Source: Paludibacteraceae bacterium (GTDB taxonomy: Bacteria; Bacteroidota; Bacteroidia; Bacteroidales; Paludibacteraceae). Taken from it: DNA of 61,422 bases. This document shows, in pieces, positions 46,062-55,979 of this stretch (positions are counted from its first letter, which is position 1; every line of letters begins with the position of its first letter). The stretch lies in NCBI GenBank assembly GCA_018056165.1, contig JAGPGD010000010.1, positions 1-61,422 on the forward strand. Reading direction: 5' to 3'. The position numbers and the translations under genes were made by a program. The notes under the pieces are model-generated. The model worked only from the letters and a program-made list of their open reading frames with translations. It made no database searches and had not been told where the DNA came from.

Positions 46062-48290
46062 TTAATTTCTTTGCCAATCTGTTATTATTTGCTGATAATA
46101 TTTTTTATAGAATTTTTTAGCAACTTTTACAGGATCACCTTTTGTAAAAGTTGGATATAATTCGTGGCTGTTTACCCATTGCCATTCCCAATCTTTAATT
46201 TGTTCATCAAATTTCTGTTGGTCAAATTTTTTTTGTTGCGACAAATCAGCAATTGCTTGATTGATAAACTTTTGCCAGCGAACTTTATAAAAGCCATTGA
46301 GTAATCCAGACCATTGTTTGCAAGCATAGTCATAAATATGGCAATCCTTATCTCCCCAAAGAGTAATTAAATCTCGGGCGTTTTTCTCAAATAATTTTCT
46401 TTCTTCTTCATTGGTTCCCCATTTTTTTGCATCTTCCAGCCAAATTCCCAATAAAAAATCTTTTCTGGTAGCCAACAACTCATCCATATCGGAAATTAAA
46501 TCAAGAAAACGTTGACTGCTTTTTTTGAAGGAAGATAGATTTTTAGTTTTATAATCTTTTGCCATCTGTTGTTGAACGACAGAAGCATAATCTGCTAGTA
46601 CCTGTCGTGTAACATCTACAATATCATATTGATAACCATCGCTATTTTTAAATTCATCAGAAGCTGAAATGAATAATTTCCATGCTTCTATCAGCATCAT
46701 TGGATTGTAAGGCAACTTGGTGTTGCAGGTTCCTCCTGGATTTTTTTTAAAAGTTGGCCGACCGGTAATAATGGATTCTGGTCCTCCATTGGTAATGGTA
46801 TCTGCATACGCACTTTGAGATAAAATTTTCCAGGCCTGTTCGATGTTGGTATTCTTTTTCCCGTAACGTCGTAGAGCATAATTATTCAGCCATTTATCTA
46901 TTTCGATAGGTGTATCACACCAAACATTTTCGAGCATCATATCATAAATGACTGGATTTTGTTCTATTCCTTCCATAGTCAAACCAATACCTATCATTTT
47001 ACCAGCGGTTGGATTACGAAGTGCTTTTGCTGGATTTTGTGCTATACTACTCATATAACCAGATAAATTGATATTTTTACCAAAATTATGGAGCATATTC
47101 CATATCCACGGTTTTCCATAATAAGCTTCTGTGCTTCCCCAGACAGGATATCGTTCACTCCACAAGTCCAAAATAATCATTTTATCGTTAGGTATCCCAT
47201 TGAGTAGAGCTTTGATGGCGTTGTTGTCCCAAAAATCTCTATCATAATGAAATAGCCAGCCTTGCATTATCCATGTGGCTTCAGGGTCGGCCAGTTGCAT
47301 GGACTGAAATACTTTTTGGCTTATATCGTTTAGAAAAACAGAATCTTTGAAAGGTGGTCTGTTTTCATTAAAGGTATCAGCCGAATAAAAATGGTCCGAG
47401 CCAAATACACGAATTTCTTCTTCAATAAAACGTTTCCCAATTTCTGTAAACAAAGGTTCATTCGGATCGAGAATACACACTTCCGGAAAATTTACCCATA
47501 AAGTTTTTCTGATTTTTGCTTGTGGAAATTTTTCTTGAAAAGAAGGAGGAACATGTCCTGTAAAAGCAGGTAAAATGGGTGTCATACCCAAACAACGTTC
47601 CTGTTGAAGAATTTTTTTTTGCAATTCTTCTTGTCTCTGCATAAAAGATACGGGTAGTGGACCACCCCAACCATCCAGATTCCCCATCCAAAACCAGCTA
47701 AAATATGCTGGACCACTAAAAAAGTTTTTTAAATCTTCATCAGTAAATCCAAAACTTTTATAAACTTCTCTCCAGATGGAATTTTGACCGGTTAAAGCAA
47801 GTGGCAGATTGATGCCATTCATTGCCATCCAATCAATTTCTTTTTGCCAGCGTTCCCAATCCCACCAGCTCATACTGTAATTAAAAGTACAGTAATTCAA
47901 ATAATAACGATATTTGTAAGGCGATTTTCGTCTTATCAACTGATCTACTTTGGGTAAAGGTTCAGGTAAGTTTAAATTGACTCCATTCCAGGTAATCTGA
48001 CAATGAGCAACGTATTTTAAATAGTAATTGAATGCACTTGCAACTGATACTCCGTTGTTTCCACGCAAGATAATTTTATCATTTTTCGAAAATACTTCAA
48101 AAACATCTTTGTCGTCGGCATCTTTACTAATAAATTCAATTTCAAAATCATTAGCTTTTTGTGGTAAAACTCTTTTTATCAAATCTTGAACTGCTTTTTT
48201 TTGTTCTTGCACATTGCTTTGTGAGGTAGCATTAGCCAATAATGCTAACCCTACAAAAAAAATTACCAAGAAAAATTTTGCCCATTTCAT
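46062..48290 (-). CDS. GH89 alpha-N-acetylglucosaminidase (copy 2)
   Basis: 742 residues from the ATG at 48290 (MKWAKFFLVI), which gives a signal peptide ending in LANATSQ; the longer frame into the upstream gene is not used. The GH89 fold is clear: YKYRYYLNYCTFNYSMSWWD and WERWQKEIDWMAMNGINLPL, GPAYFSWFWMGNLDGWGGPL, and ADTFNENRPP with E309. GIGLTMEGIEQNPVIYD carries E440, matching the two catalytic glutamate regions of NAGLU enzymes, though exact assignment needs alignment. It removes terminal alpha-linked N-acetylglucosamine, as found on mucin core, heparan sulfate or bacterial glycans. It lacks a lipobox, so it is probably periplasmic, unlike the upstream copy. It follows that copy by 11 bases. 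Confidence 0.93.
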   Translation of the reverse strand: MKWAKFFLVIFFVGLALLANATSQSNVQEQKKAVQDLIKRVLPQKANDFEIEFISKDADDKDVFEVFSKNDKIILRGNNGVSVASAFNYYLKYVAHCQITWNGVNLNLPEPLPKVDQLIRRKSPYKYRYYLNYCTFNYSMSWWDWERWQKEIDWMAMNGINLPLALTGQNSIWREVYKSFGFTDEDLKNFFSGPAYFSWFWMGNLDGWGGPLPVSFMQRQEELQKKILQQERCLGMTPILPAFTGHVPPSFQEKFPQAKIRKTLWVNFPEVCILDPNEPLFTEIGKRFIEEEIRVFGSDHFYSADTFNENRPPFKDSVFLNDISQKVFQSMQLADPEATWIMQGWLFHYDRDFWDNNAIKALLNGIPNDKMIILDLWSERYPVWGSTEAYYGKPWIWNMLHNFGKNINLSGYMSSIAQNPAKALRNPTAGKMIGIGLTMEGIEQNPVIYDMMLENVWCDTPIEIDKWLNNYALRRYGKKNTNIEQAWKILSQSAYADTITNGGPESIITGRPTFKKNPGGTCNTKLPYNPMMLIEAWKLFISASDEFKNSDGYQYDIVDVTRQVLADYASVVQQQMAKDYKTKNLSSFKKSSQRFLDLISDMDELLATRKDFLLGIWLEDAKKWGTNEEERKLFEKNARDLITLWGDKDCHIYDYACKQWSGLLNGFYKVRWQKFINQAIADLSQQKKFDQQKFDEQIKDWEWQWVNSHELYPTFTKGDPVKVAKKFYKKYYQQIITDWQRN

Positions 48291-48301
48291 TTTGCTGAAA
48301 T

Positions 48302-50482
48302 TTATTTTAATTGTTTTATATATTTTTTTGCTTCTTCTATAGGATTTGAAAAAGGTTTCACTTGAGGCTTCCACGGTGTATTTATCCATTCTTCCTCCCA
48401 ATCATCCAAAGAACTTCTTTTATCAGAAAAATAAATTTGGATACGCGGAATATAATAATCACGGATAAGTCCATTCCACACTCGAGCGGCATAATCTTCT
48501 TGAAAACCACCCCAAGTAGTAATTAATCGTTTAGCATCAGCTTCATATTTCAATTTTTCAGTATCATTGGTAGTTTGCTTGTGAGTATAATTTACCCAGT
48601 TTTCAAGTTTATGTGTCGGATGTGAAGCTAAAAGTTTATCAACAACTAAAAGGATATCAACTGTTTTATTTAAGGATTTTTTTGCTTCTGTTTTTTTGTT
48701 CAACGAATCTGCTTTTAATGCTTTTTTATAGTAAGAATCAGCTTTTGCCGATAAATATAAAGCCGACAATTCAATGGCATCATTGCAGTATAAAGGTGAT
48801 TTTTTTAGATCGTCGGAACAATCTAAAAACAATTCAACACCTTGTAAAAATTTGTCACTGGTGTCTATTTTACTTTTTCTGCGTTGATCAGGGACAACCG
48901 TTTGCCATGTAAATCGAGGATAAGAATACAACGAACTATAAACAGATTGAAGAAAAAGTTCCCATGCTTTTTCCATTTTATTCGGGTAACCTCCATATTT
49001 GGCAATGCAATAATTAGCTATCCAATTTTTGAGATTCATTTCTTTATCTTGCCAGCCCATGTCAGATAATAATTCATAAACAATCTCATTGTTTTCTATT
49101 CCTTCAGGAGCAAAGCCAAAACCAATTAAATTATTTCGATAAGGAGATTGTAAAGCTTGTATAGAATAAGAAGCATAAAGAGCTAATTCTCCGGTCAATG
49201 GAGTTTTTCCACCAAAATTTGGAGTATAAGAAAAAATCCAATTTTTCCCATAAAATCCCTCGTGAACTTTCCACGTCAAATCCGTATGCCACACCCACTT
49301 AGGATATTCATTAGCTAAGTCAATAATGATCATTTTATCATTTGGTACGTTTTTAAGCAAAGCTTGGAGGCTGGGTTTGTCCCAAAATTTATGCTGATAA
49401 CCAAAAGTCCAACCCTGTGTTACCCATATGGCATCAGGATTTCCTGCTGCGATAGATTTGTAAATGGCTTCTCCATACTCTTCGAGCAATTTATGTTTCG
49501 ATTCTTCATTATCAACAGGAAGTTCCATTTCATTGAAGCTATCTGAAAGATAATAAATGTTTTTTCCAAATTCTTTTTCCCATTCCTGAATAAACAGTTT
49601 CCCAATTTTTTCAAAAAAAGGAGAATCAGGAGCAATAACAAAAGCGTTATATTTTTCTGGGAAACCACCCCATTTTAATTGTTTTACTTTTATATCAGGA
49701 TTTTTTTCCATGAAAGCTTTTGGTACGAAACCTGCAAAAGTAGGGATGACAGGCTGTATACCCAATTCTCTCATGCGATCAATGATTTTGTGCTGAAGTT
49801 GTAATTGCTGTTTATGCCAAGAATCAGTTAAAGGACCATCCCAGCCATTAAGGTTGCCCATACGATGCCATGGTAAATAAGCTGGGCCAGTAAAAAATTC
49901 ATTTATTTCCTGTTTTGTTAAGCCTAATTTCAACCAAACACGTTCTGCGATGGCTTCACTTGCTACAGGAGCCAAAGGCATATTGATGCCGTGAAGAGCC
50001 AGCCAATCAATTTCTTGTTCCCAACGTTCCCAGTCCCAATAAGGTGTTGTATATCCAAATGTTACTACATTCAAATAATATCGAAATTGATAAGGCGATA
50101 CAACTTCTTTTTTTTCATAGTCAGGCCACAATACAGGTATATTCAAATGTTTACCACTCCATGTAATCATAGAATAACAGGCTTCTTTTAAATACGTATT
50201 AAAAGCATAACAAAGAGCCACTGTGCTACTTCCCTCAATGTGCAATGCCCCATTTTTTGCTTCTATGTTAAAAGATTCCAAACCATTTACAGGAGGTATG
50301 ATACCAAAATTAATGTCTTCAGCTTTTTCACCTATTGCCCTTGTTATAACATTTTTTGCAGGAGTAATTATATCTGATTGCAAATCTTTATTATTTTCCT
50401 CCAAAACAGTTGATGCACAACAAATTTGAAAACCAAGCAAGATATATGAAAATAAAAAAAGAAATTTTTTCTTCTTTATCAT
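48302..50482 (-). CDS. GH89 alpha-N-acetylglucosaminidase (copy 1)
   Basis: 726 residues. The signal peptide region LLGFQICCAS includes cysteines that could be lipidated, though the lipobox is not ideal. GH89 landmarks are YQFRYYLNVVTFGYTTPYWD and WERWEQEIDWLALHGINMPL, GPAYLPWHRMGNLNGWDGPL, SDSFNEMELP with E318, and GFGFAPEGIENNEIVYE with E460. It shares the whole architecture with the downstream copy but is clearly diverged, so the pair is an old duplication with likely different linkage or context preference. An attenuator-like hairpin lies between it and the upstream binding protein gene. Confidence 0.93.
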   Translation of the reverse strand: MIKKKKFLFLFSYILLGFQICCASTVLEENNKDLQSDIITPAKNVITRAIGEKAEDINFGIIPPVNGLESFNIEAKNGALHIEGSSTVALCYAFNTYLKEACYSMITWSGKHLNIPVLWPDYEKKEVVSPYQFRYYLNVVTFGYTTPYWDWERWEQEIDWLALHGINMPLAPVASEAIAERVWLKLGLTKQEINEFFTGPAYLPWHRMGNLNGWDGPLTDSWHKQQLQLQHKIIDRMRELGIQPVIPTFAGFVPKAFMEKNPDIKVKQLKWGGFPEKYNAFVIAPDSPFFEKIGKLFIQEWEKEFGKNIYYLSDSFNEMELPVDNEESKHKLLEEYGEAIYKSIAAGNPDAIWVTQGWTFGYQHKFWDKPSLQALLKNVPNDKMIIIDLANEYPKWVWHTDLTWKVHEGFYGKNWIFSYTPNFGGKTPLTGELALYASYSIQALQSPYRNNLIGFGFAPEGIENNEIVYELLSDMGWQDKEMNLKNWIANYCIAKYGGYPNKMEKAWELFLQSVYSSLYSYPRFTWQTVVPDQRRKSKIDTSDKFLQGVELFLDCSDDLKKSPLYCNDAIELSALYLSAKADSYYKKALKADSLNKKTEAKKSLNKTVDILLVVDKLLASHPTHKLENWVNYTHKQTTNDTEKLKYEADAKRLITTWGGFQEDYAARVWNGLIRDYYIPRIQIYFSDKRSSLDDWEEEWINTPWKPQVKPFSNPIEEAKKYIKQLK

Positions 50483-50525
50483 TATAAATGTGTAAATGTT
50501 TTAATTGTTAAAATCAGATTTTTGA

Positions 50526-50567
50526 AAAATTATCGGGGATAGAAGACCGATATCCCCTGATAATTTT
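50526..50567 (-). other. Hairpin between binding protein and GH89 genes (attenuator-like)
   Basis: AAAATTATC-GGGGATA (50526-50541) and TATCCCC-T-GATAATTTT (50551-50567) pair over 16 bp with one bulged T and a 9-base loop. On the reverse strand it is followed by TCAAAAAT, not a long T run. It can act as a weak terminator or stability element and lower the level of the downstream GH89 part. Confidence 0.7.
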
Positions 50568-50581
50568 AATTGTTAACTAAA

Positions 50582-51853
50582 CTATTCTTCCAATGCTGTT
50601 TGAACTTTTATATTTAAAATAAGCGGCTTTAGGAAAAGTGCTTTTGCTTCTTCCTGACCTATTTTTGGCCCAACACCTTCTATATTAACAAAACATTGAG
50701 TGTCATCATACATTTGTACTATTTGCATGATGCCATAATAAAGTTTCCCACCCTTTTGACTTTTAAGAATGATATAATCTCCTGTTCTGAAATTTTCTGT
50801 CATAGGATTTGTCGAACCTGTTCCTGCATCAGTTCGACGTCGTGCATAATTTACTGCACCCAGCGAAGTAGGATTGTCTGTAACACCTAAGGTGGCATTG
50901 TCTAATCTTGATTGAATCTTACTCAATAAATAATTGGCTCTTATTTTTGCTGAATTGGTAGCTGCTTCATCACCTAATACGGTAAATAGTGAGTCTACAA
51001 ATTTATAGCGATCTTCTTTCCAACCACTGCCAATCCAAGAACCAGCAATAATTTTAAATTGTGTGGTATCAATGTTTTCTTGTCTAATAGCTTTACCATT
51101 AATTTCATATAAATCGCATTGTCTACCTGTAGTTCCTCCTCCCAATTGTGATTTCCAAAGATTAGTAAACATATAACCTCGCTGAGTACTGATATAAGCT
51201 CCATTGGAGGTATTTTGTAATACATTTACAAAGCAAAAACTTCCATTCAAACCATCCACTGAGCGTAATTCATCAACACTCAGCACATGTTTTATTTCCC
51301 CATTGATATTCACACCTTGAATGGAGAAAAAAGAAGGAGTGCTGGACGAAGCACCTGTATTTGGTATTGGATAAACATCTGGATGATTCTCATGATTCCA
51401 AACCATCGTATCAGCCTTAAGTATTACTTGACCAATAAATGCTGAACCATTGGCTTCACCCTCAACTTTACCTATTGATATATAAGTAGTTTTAATAGCA
51501 TTACCAATAGTAGCCTTTATTTCAATATGAGTAATTTCCTTACTATCAACAAAATATTCCATATCAAAATTAATAGTGCTCGTACCTGTTGAAGGATATT
51601 CTTGAGCATCACCTTTGGGAACATAAACACCATTTTCAAGTTTAACGCCTGTAAATGTTAAACTTGTAATAGGCTTGTCACTTGTTGCTGTCCCCTTGAT
51701 TTGAAGAGGTTCAGCATAATTTACAACATCAAAACTTGTTTGATCCAATGCAAATTGTACATTAGCTTCTTTGTCTTCATCGCTTTTGCAGGAAATAAAA
51801 CAACTACCTGCAAACAGAATCGTAAATAAAATAAAAAAATTAATCTTTTTCAT
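50582..51853 (-). CDS. Putative surface glycan-binding lipoprotein of the GH89 locus
   Basis: 423 residues. The lipoprotein signal ends in GSCFISCKSDEDKEA (cysteine about residue 22). Residues 30-130 look like an Ig-type domain (FDVVNYAEPLQIKGTATSDK, ITHIEIKATIGNAIKTTYIS). The remainder is beta-rich, with SSSTPSFFSIQGVNINGEIK, YISTQRGYMFTNLWKSQLGG and TENFRTGDYIILKSQKGGKL. The position after SusD, with a lipid anchor, is that of SusE/SusF-like binding proteins. I do not recognise the C-terminal part. It is 20 bases downstream of an EEP hydrolase gene. Sugar specificity cannot be read. Confidence 0.65.
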   Translation of the reverse strand: MKKINFFILFTILFAGSCFISCKSDEDKEANVQFALDQTSFDVVNYAEPLQIKGTATSDKPITSLTFTGVKLENGVYVPKGDAQEYPSTGTSTINFDMEYFVDSKEITHIEIKATIGNAIKTTYISIGKVEGEANGSAFIGQVILKADTMVWNHENHPDVYPIPNTGASSSTPSFFSIQGVNINGEIKHVLSVDELRSVDGLNGSFCFVNVLQNTSNGAYISTQRGYMFTNLWKSQLGGGTTGRQCDLYEINGKAIRQENIDTTQFKIIAGSWIGSGWKEDRYKFVDSLFTVLGDEAATNSAKIRANYLLSKIQSRLDNATLGVTDNPTSLGAVNYARRRTDAGTGSTNPMTENFRTGDYIILKSQKGGKLYYGIMQIVQMYDDTQCFVNIEGVGPKIGQEEAKALFLKPLILNIKVQTALEE

Positions 51854-51873
51854 AACCTTTGTAATTTTAATGG

Positions 51874-52653
51874 TTAATATAATTTAATAATTGAAGTTAC
51901 TGGAAAATGATCTGATAATTTACAATCAGTATGTACTTTTGTTGAAATAAGTTTAAAATTTTGAGTAGGATACCCATATATATAATCAATTTTTATCTTT
52001 GGCTCTTTGGTCGAAAAAGTATAACTCGTATCAGTTAAATTAATCCATGAAGCAAACCCTTCTTTTATTTCCTGGTCATGAGGGGTAGCATTTAAATCCC
52101 CCGCCAATAAAATTGGAGTCTCAATTTTTTTTATTTTTTCATTGATAAATGAAATTTGTGCTTGTCGAGTTTTTGAAGAAGAAACTTCTAAATGTGTACA
52201 TATAAATGTCAAAAGTTTATCATTAGGTAATTCAATCTCAGCAATAAGTAAAACTCTTTGTTCCTTTCCAGGTTCGGGATTAGGCAATAAAATACGTTCA
52301 CTTTTTATAATAGGATATTTTGATAATAAACCAACTCCATAATAACCACCTTTATAATTAATTGCTTTCCCATATAATCCAAATAATTCAGTATAGTAGG
52401 CAATTTCATTGATATACGCTTTCCCTTTCTGATGAGGAGCCCGTTCTCTATTTACTTTCCAATCACATTCTTGAAGTGCTACTAAATCAGGTTCTTCATT
52501 TTTGATAAATGATGAAATTTCTGAAAGAGTAGCCAATTCACCAAACCGAATATTATAAGTCATTACTTTTAACTGATTAAGCGAATTTTTACCTTCAATG
52601 CTTGGAAAAAGAAATAGGAAAAATAATAAAAGATATTTTATCTTAACCTTCAT
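51874..52653 (-). CDS. Secreted EEP-family hydrolase (phosphoesterase) A
   Basis: 259 residues with a signal peptide (LFPSIEGKNS). It is a compact EEP domain with all catalytic blocks: KVMTYNIRFG, LVALQECDW, YYGVGLLSKYPII, FICTHLEVSS, LLAGDLNATPHD, IKIDYIYGYP and LSDHFPVT. These supply the metal-binding glutamate, the catalytic histidines and the Asn/Asp pair. Family members cleave phosphodiesters or phosphomonoesters. Being secreted and part of a SusCD locus, it is more likely to act on a phosphorylated glycan or lipid than on the cell's own DNA. A second EEP protein lies one gene away. Confidence 0.88.
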   Translation of the reverse strand: MKVKIKYLLLFFLFLFPSIEGKNSLNQLKVMTYNIRFGELATLSEISSFIKNEEPDLVALQECDWKVNRERAPHQKGKAYINEIAYYTELFGLYGKAINYKGGYYGVGLLSKYPIIKSERILLPNPEPGKEQRVLLIAEIELPNDKLLTFICTHLEVSSSKTRQAQISFINEKIKKIETPILLAGDLNATPHDQEIKEGFASWINLTDTSYTFSTKEPKIKIDYIYGYPTQNFKLISTKVHTDCKLSDHFPVTSIIKLY

Positions 52654-52668
52654 TTTTGATTCTGATTA

Positions 52669-53457
52669 TTAATTCAAATACTCAATTTTACATTCATACA
52701 TAGGAATATTTTCTATCATAGTTCTAGTAACTTCCCTACAAACAAAATTTACAGGAGTTAGAAAAAATATTTTATATGTATTTTGTTGTTTTTCAGGACT
52801 ATAAAACGATAATCTGAAATTTTTTAAATGATATTTTAAATAAGTTTTCATTTCCTCTTCCATATCATTTTTTAATGTTCCTACAATCACTTTGTTTGTA
52901 GGGAATAATTCTCCAATATATTTTGCAATCATTGAAAATTGAAAATTTTGCGTAATTTTACAAGTCATCAATATTATTGATACAGGTTGACTCAATGGTG
53001 CCAATAAAGTACATCCCCCTATGTAAAAACTATCCACTATAGCTATTCCCTCGAAAACATTTACTAAAGGTCTCACAATCATCCCTGTACCTTCAATTTC
53101 TTTTTCATCAACATTATTTTGAATAAAAAATGAATTCATTTTACTTTTCCATGCAATATCTACAATCGAAGGTGTTTCTCCAAGCTCAATATCAGAGCGA
53201 TCAAACAAGTAAGCTAAAGCAATTTTATTTCCAGTAATATGATCAACAACACTTTTATAATCATAATTTTTGAAAAGAGGTTCATTGTTCAATAAAGAAT
53301 AAAATTCTATTGTAAAAACATTGCTTTGATTCACTGTAACAGGAGGCACTGGTGCTTCATAACCTAAATCTTCAGGTTCAATAGCCGTTTTATTTGAGTT
53401 ACAACTTCCTGTAGCCAAGACTAAAATTACTAATATATAAATTTTAATTTTCATCAT
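52669..53457 (-). CDS. Lipoprotein of unknown function between two EEP genes
   Basis: 262 residues (the second ATG gives 261). The lipoprotein signal ends in VLATGSCNSNKTA. After a proline-rich linker (YEAPVPPVTV) the body is a mixed alpha/beta domain with FTIEFYSLLNNEPLFKNYDY, IALAYLFDRSDIEL, CTLLAPLSQPVSIILMTCKI and an ending in YECKIEYLN. I do not recognise a family. The start codon overlaps the stop of the upstream EEP gene (TAATG), so the two are translationally coupled; the next EEP gene follows after 15 bases. A role as surface partner or substrate binder of the EEP enzymes is inferred from this arrangement only. Confidence 0.65.
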   Translation of the reverse strand: MMKIKIYILVILVLATGSCNSNKTAIEPEDLGYEAPVPPVTVNQSNVFTIEFYSLLNNEPLFKNYDYKSVVDHITGNKIALAYLFDRSDIELGETPSIVDIAWKSKMNSFFIQNNVDEKEIEGTGMIVRPLVNVFEGIAIVDSFYIGGCTLLAPLSQPVSIILMTCKITQNFQFSMIAKYIGELFPTNKVIVGTLKNDMEEEMKTYLKYHLKNFRLSFYSPEKQQNTYKIFFLTPVNFVCREVTRTMIENIPMYECKIEYLN

Positions 53458-54224
53458 TATTCAAATTGAAGTTCAGCAACAATAAAGCAGTGATCTGATA
53501 ATTCAGGATAGGAGACCACTTCATAATTTATTTTTTCCCATGATTTTGGGTATCCTAAAAAATAATCAATCCTACTGGTAGGATTTGTGGATGAAAAGGT
53601 ATTCCCTGTCCCAACACCAATATCTTGCCATTTTAAAAATGCATAACTCATTGTTTCAGAACTGGGTGAAGCATTAAAATCTCCCCCTAATAAAACAGGT
53701 AAATTATCTGAAAAAATGTTGTTATTAATTGTTGCAATGGAAGAAACTCTTACTTGATCATTTGATACATCAAGATGAGTAACAGCAATACGAATTTTTC
53801 TTTTATTAGGTAAAACAACATCTATCCATGCACATGACCTTTGTTCTGAGGCATCAGTTGGTTTAAAAGTAATAGTTCGAGCATTATAGAATGGATATTT
53901 TGATAAAATTCCATTACCATAACTTCCAGTTGAATAAGAAATTGCTCGACCAAAATAAGGGAACATACCAAGATTCACAGCTATCTCACCGAGTAAATCT
54001 TTATTCCCGTTCCTGATTGTATAATAATCCATTTCTTGAAACAGGACAAAATCAGGATTGTATTTTTCAATACAATCACTATATGATTTTGCATTGTAAT
54101 TTGCCAATTTGCCACCTTCTTTAATATTCATGCTCATAATCTTTACTGATATTGTTTGAGCATTTATAGTAAGGCAGATTATTAAAGCAATAAATGTGTT
54201 TATAATTAATATTAATCGTTTCAT
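53457..54224 (-). CDS. Secreted EEP-family hydrolase (phosphoesterase) B
   Basis: 255 residues with a signal peptide ending in CLTINAQTI. The EEP blocks are complete: IMSMNIKEGG, FVLFQEMDYY, GSYGNGILSKYPF, AVTHLDVSND, LLGGDFNASPSSE, SRIDYFLGYP and ELSDHCFIVAELQ. It is a paralogue of the protein at 51874 and of the EEP domain in the fusion at 39439. It follows susD by 35 bases, so it is among the first genes of the locus after SusCD. A phosphodiesterase on a phosphate-containing glycan is a reasonable guess; the true substrate is unknown. Confidence 0.88.
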   Translation of the reverse strand: MKRLILIINTFIALIICLTINAQTISVKIMSMNIKEGGKLANYNAKSYSDCIEKYNPDFVLFQEMDYYTIRNGNKDLLGEIAVNLGMFPYFGRAISYSTGSYGNGILSKYPFYNARTITFKPTDASEQRSCAWIDVVLPNKRKIRIAVTHLDVSNDQVRVSSIATINNNIFSDNLPVLLGGDFNASPSSETMSYAFLKWQDIGVGTGNTFSSTNPTSRIDYFLGYPKSWEKINYEVVSYPELSDHCFIVAELQFE

Positions 54225-54259
54225 TTTTTAAATTTCTATAGTGCGAAATTTTACAAATT

Positions 54260-55954
54260 TTAATCCCAACCCGGATTATTTGGCCTTAAATTCGGATTAC
54301 GTTGCATTTGAGTAAATGGCAATGAAAGTAAATAATGCTTTGGGTCAACAAATGTTCTTCCTGTCTCAATAAGTAAATATTGTTCACCATTAACATTTTT
54401 CCATTGTAAAGTATTCAGTATTCCAGGCGTAAGTTTATTAGGATCCAACCAACGTTTATTTACTCCTAATAAATCTTCTCCTAATCGGTAACCCTCTCTC
54501 CATCGAATGATATCCAAATAGCGATGCCCTTCGAAGAAAAATTCTACTCGTTTTTCTCTCCGAATTTCTGTCCTTAAATCTGAACCTTGTGGAATATTAT
54601 TAAGTGTTAAATGCATCATTCCAACCCGATCGCGTAATAAGTTAATTGTACTATCTAATGTTGCTTGTGTTATATTACCTGTACGCTCCATAGCTTCAAC
54701 ATAATTAAGTAATATTTCTGCATAACGAAAATAAATAATATCATTGTCATCTTGACCTACTTGACCGACTTTGGTTGGTTCCACATATTTATATAGATAA
54801 TAACCTGAATAAGTCATACAACCATCTTTATCATTTGATAATTTAGGATAAGTGAAAATTGAAGGATTTGGATTATTGGGGTTTCCATCTTTTTTTCCTT
54901 GCCAAGGAGTGTTAGGGGGCAATACCGATTGTTTCATGCGAGGATCTCTATTTTCAAACACTTCTTCATAAGTATTTACTGATGAAGGATCCCAGATTTT
55001 ACCATCTGCGGTAAGCCAAGCCTCAATCATGGATTTAGTAGGAACAAAACGAGCATAATCGTTCGGCACCCACAATTCACGAGAAAGATTATGAGAAGTA
55101 CGAGCGCTTTGTCCTAAATCAAAATTATAAACATAGGCAAGAATAGTTTCTCTATTGGTACTTACTCTTGAGGCACGTCCTGTGAAATTAAATAAATTTC
55201 TATAATCATTTGATGGGTCTCCCGTTGAATACAATTCATATCCTAAGTTCATTGCCCTTTTAGCTGCATTGGCCGCTTCATTCCATCTTTCATTGTATAA
55301 ATAAATTCGGGACAATAAAGCTAACGCAGCCCCTTGTGAGATTCTTCCAAATTCTGCAGAAGCAGGAGAAATAAAAGCTGGAAGATCTTTATAAATTCGT
55401 TCTAAATCGGCAGTAATACTATCAATAATGAGGGAACGAGGATCGCGTCCACGATAAACATCTTCAGCCTGAACATTTAGTTCTTTAGTAATGAAAGGAA
55501 CATCACCAAAAAGTGAAGTCAACAACCAATAATCATAAGCTCTGAAAAAATACGCTTCGGCAGCATAACGATTACGAATTGATTCTTTTACTTTTACAGC
55601 CCTATTATAATTATTCAAAAAATAATTACAACGTCCAATATTGTAGTAGGCATTTGTCCATATGTTGTTAATTTGTACTATGTCGGTAGTATAATTTCCT
55701 CCGCCAATTGTTCGATAAGCAGTAGCTACTGCCCAAGGTGCACTTTCACCCATTGCTTCGAACATGTTTAAAATATCTTTCCCTTTCAAAGCAGTATAAA
55801 GTGCATTTGCAGCACTTATCAAATGTTCTTCATTTTGCCAAAAATTTTCATTGGTAAGTCTATCATGTGGAGCTCTGTCAAGGAAATCATCATTACAGGA
55901 AAATAAAACTCCTAAAAATAAACCAATGATAATATAAATAATATATTTTTTCAT
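54260..55954 (-). CDS. SusD/RagB-family surface lipoprotein of the GH89 locus
   Basis: 564 residues. The lipoprotein signal ends in LGVLFSCNDDFLDRAP (cysteine about residue 20), followed by the family start DRLTNENFWQNEEHLISAAN. RYAAEAYFFRAYDYWLL and AALALLSRIYLYNERWNEAA are the tetratricopeptide-like helices. The hallmark near the C terminus is RREKRVEFFFEGHRYLDIIRW. It covers the SusC channel 25 bases upstream in the operon and captures glycan outside the cell. Confidence 0.94.
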   Translation of the reverse strand: MKKYIIYIIIGLFLGVLFSCNDDFLDRAPHDRLTNENFWQNEEHLISAANALYTALKGKDILNMFEAMGESAPWAVATAYRTIGGGNYTTDIVQINNIWTNAYYNIGRCNYFLNNYNRAVKVKESIRNRYAAEAYFFRAYDYWLLTSLFGDVPFITKELNVQAEDVYRGRDPRSLIIDSITADLERIYKDLPAFISPASAEFGRISQGAALALLSRIYLYNERWNEAANAAKRAMNLGYELYSTGDPSNDYRNLFNFTGRASRVSTNRETILAYVYNFDLGQSARTSHNLSRELWVPNDYARFVPTKSMIEAWLTADGKIWDPSSVNTYEEVFENRDPRMKQSVLPPNTPWQGKKDGNPNNPNPSIFTYPKLSNDKDGCMTYSGYYLYKYVEPTKVGQVGQDDNDIIYFRYAEILLNYVEAMERTGNITQATLDSTINLLRDRVGMMHLTLNNIPQGSDLRTEIRREKRVEFFFEGHRYLDIIRWREGYRLGEDLLGVNKRWLDPNKLTPGILNTLQWKNVNGEQYLLIETGRTFVDPKHYLLSLPFTQMQRNPNLRPNNPGWD

Positions 55955-55979
55955 TTTGAAAAGTTTTTAAAATTTTTAA

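Noticed and set aside
51874..54224. EEP proteins as DNA repair exonucleases
   Set aside because: Both have signal peptides and lie inside a SusCD operon, so a cytoplasmic DNA repair role is unlikely.
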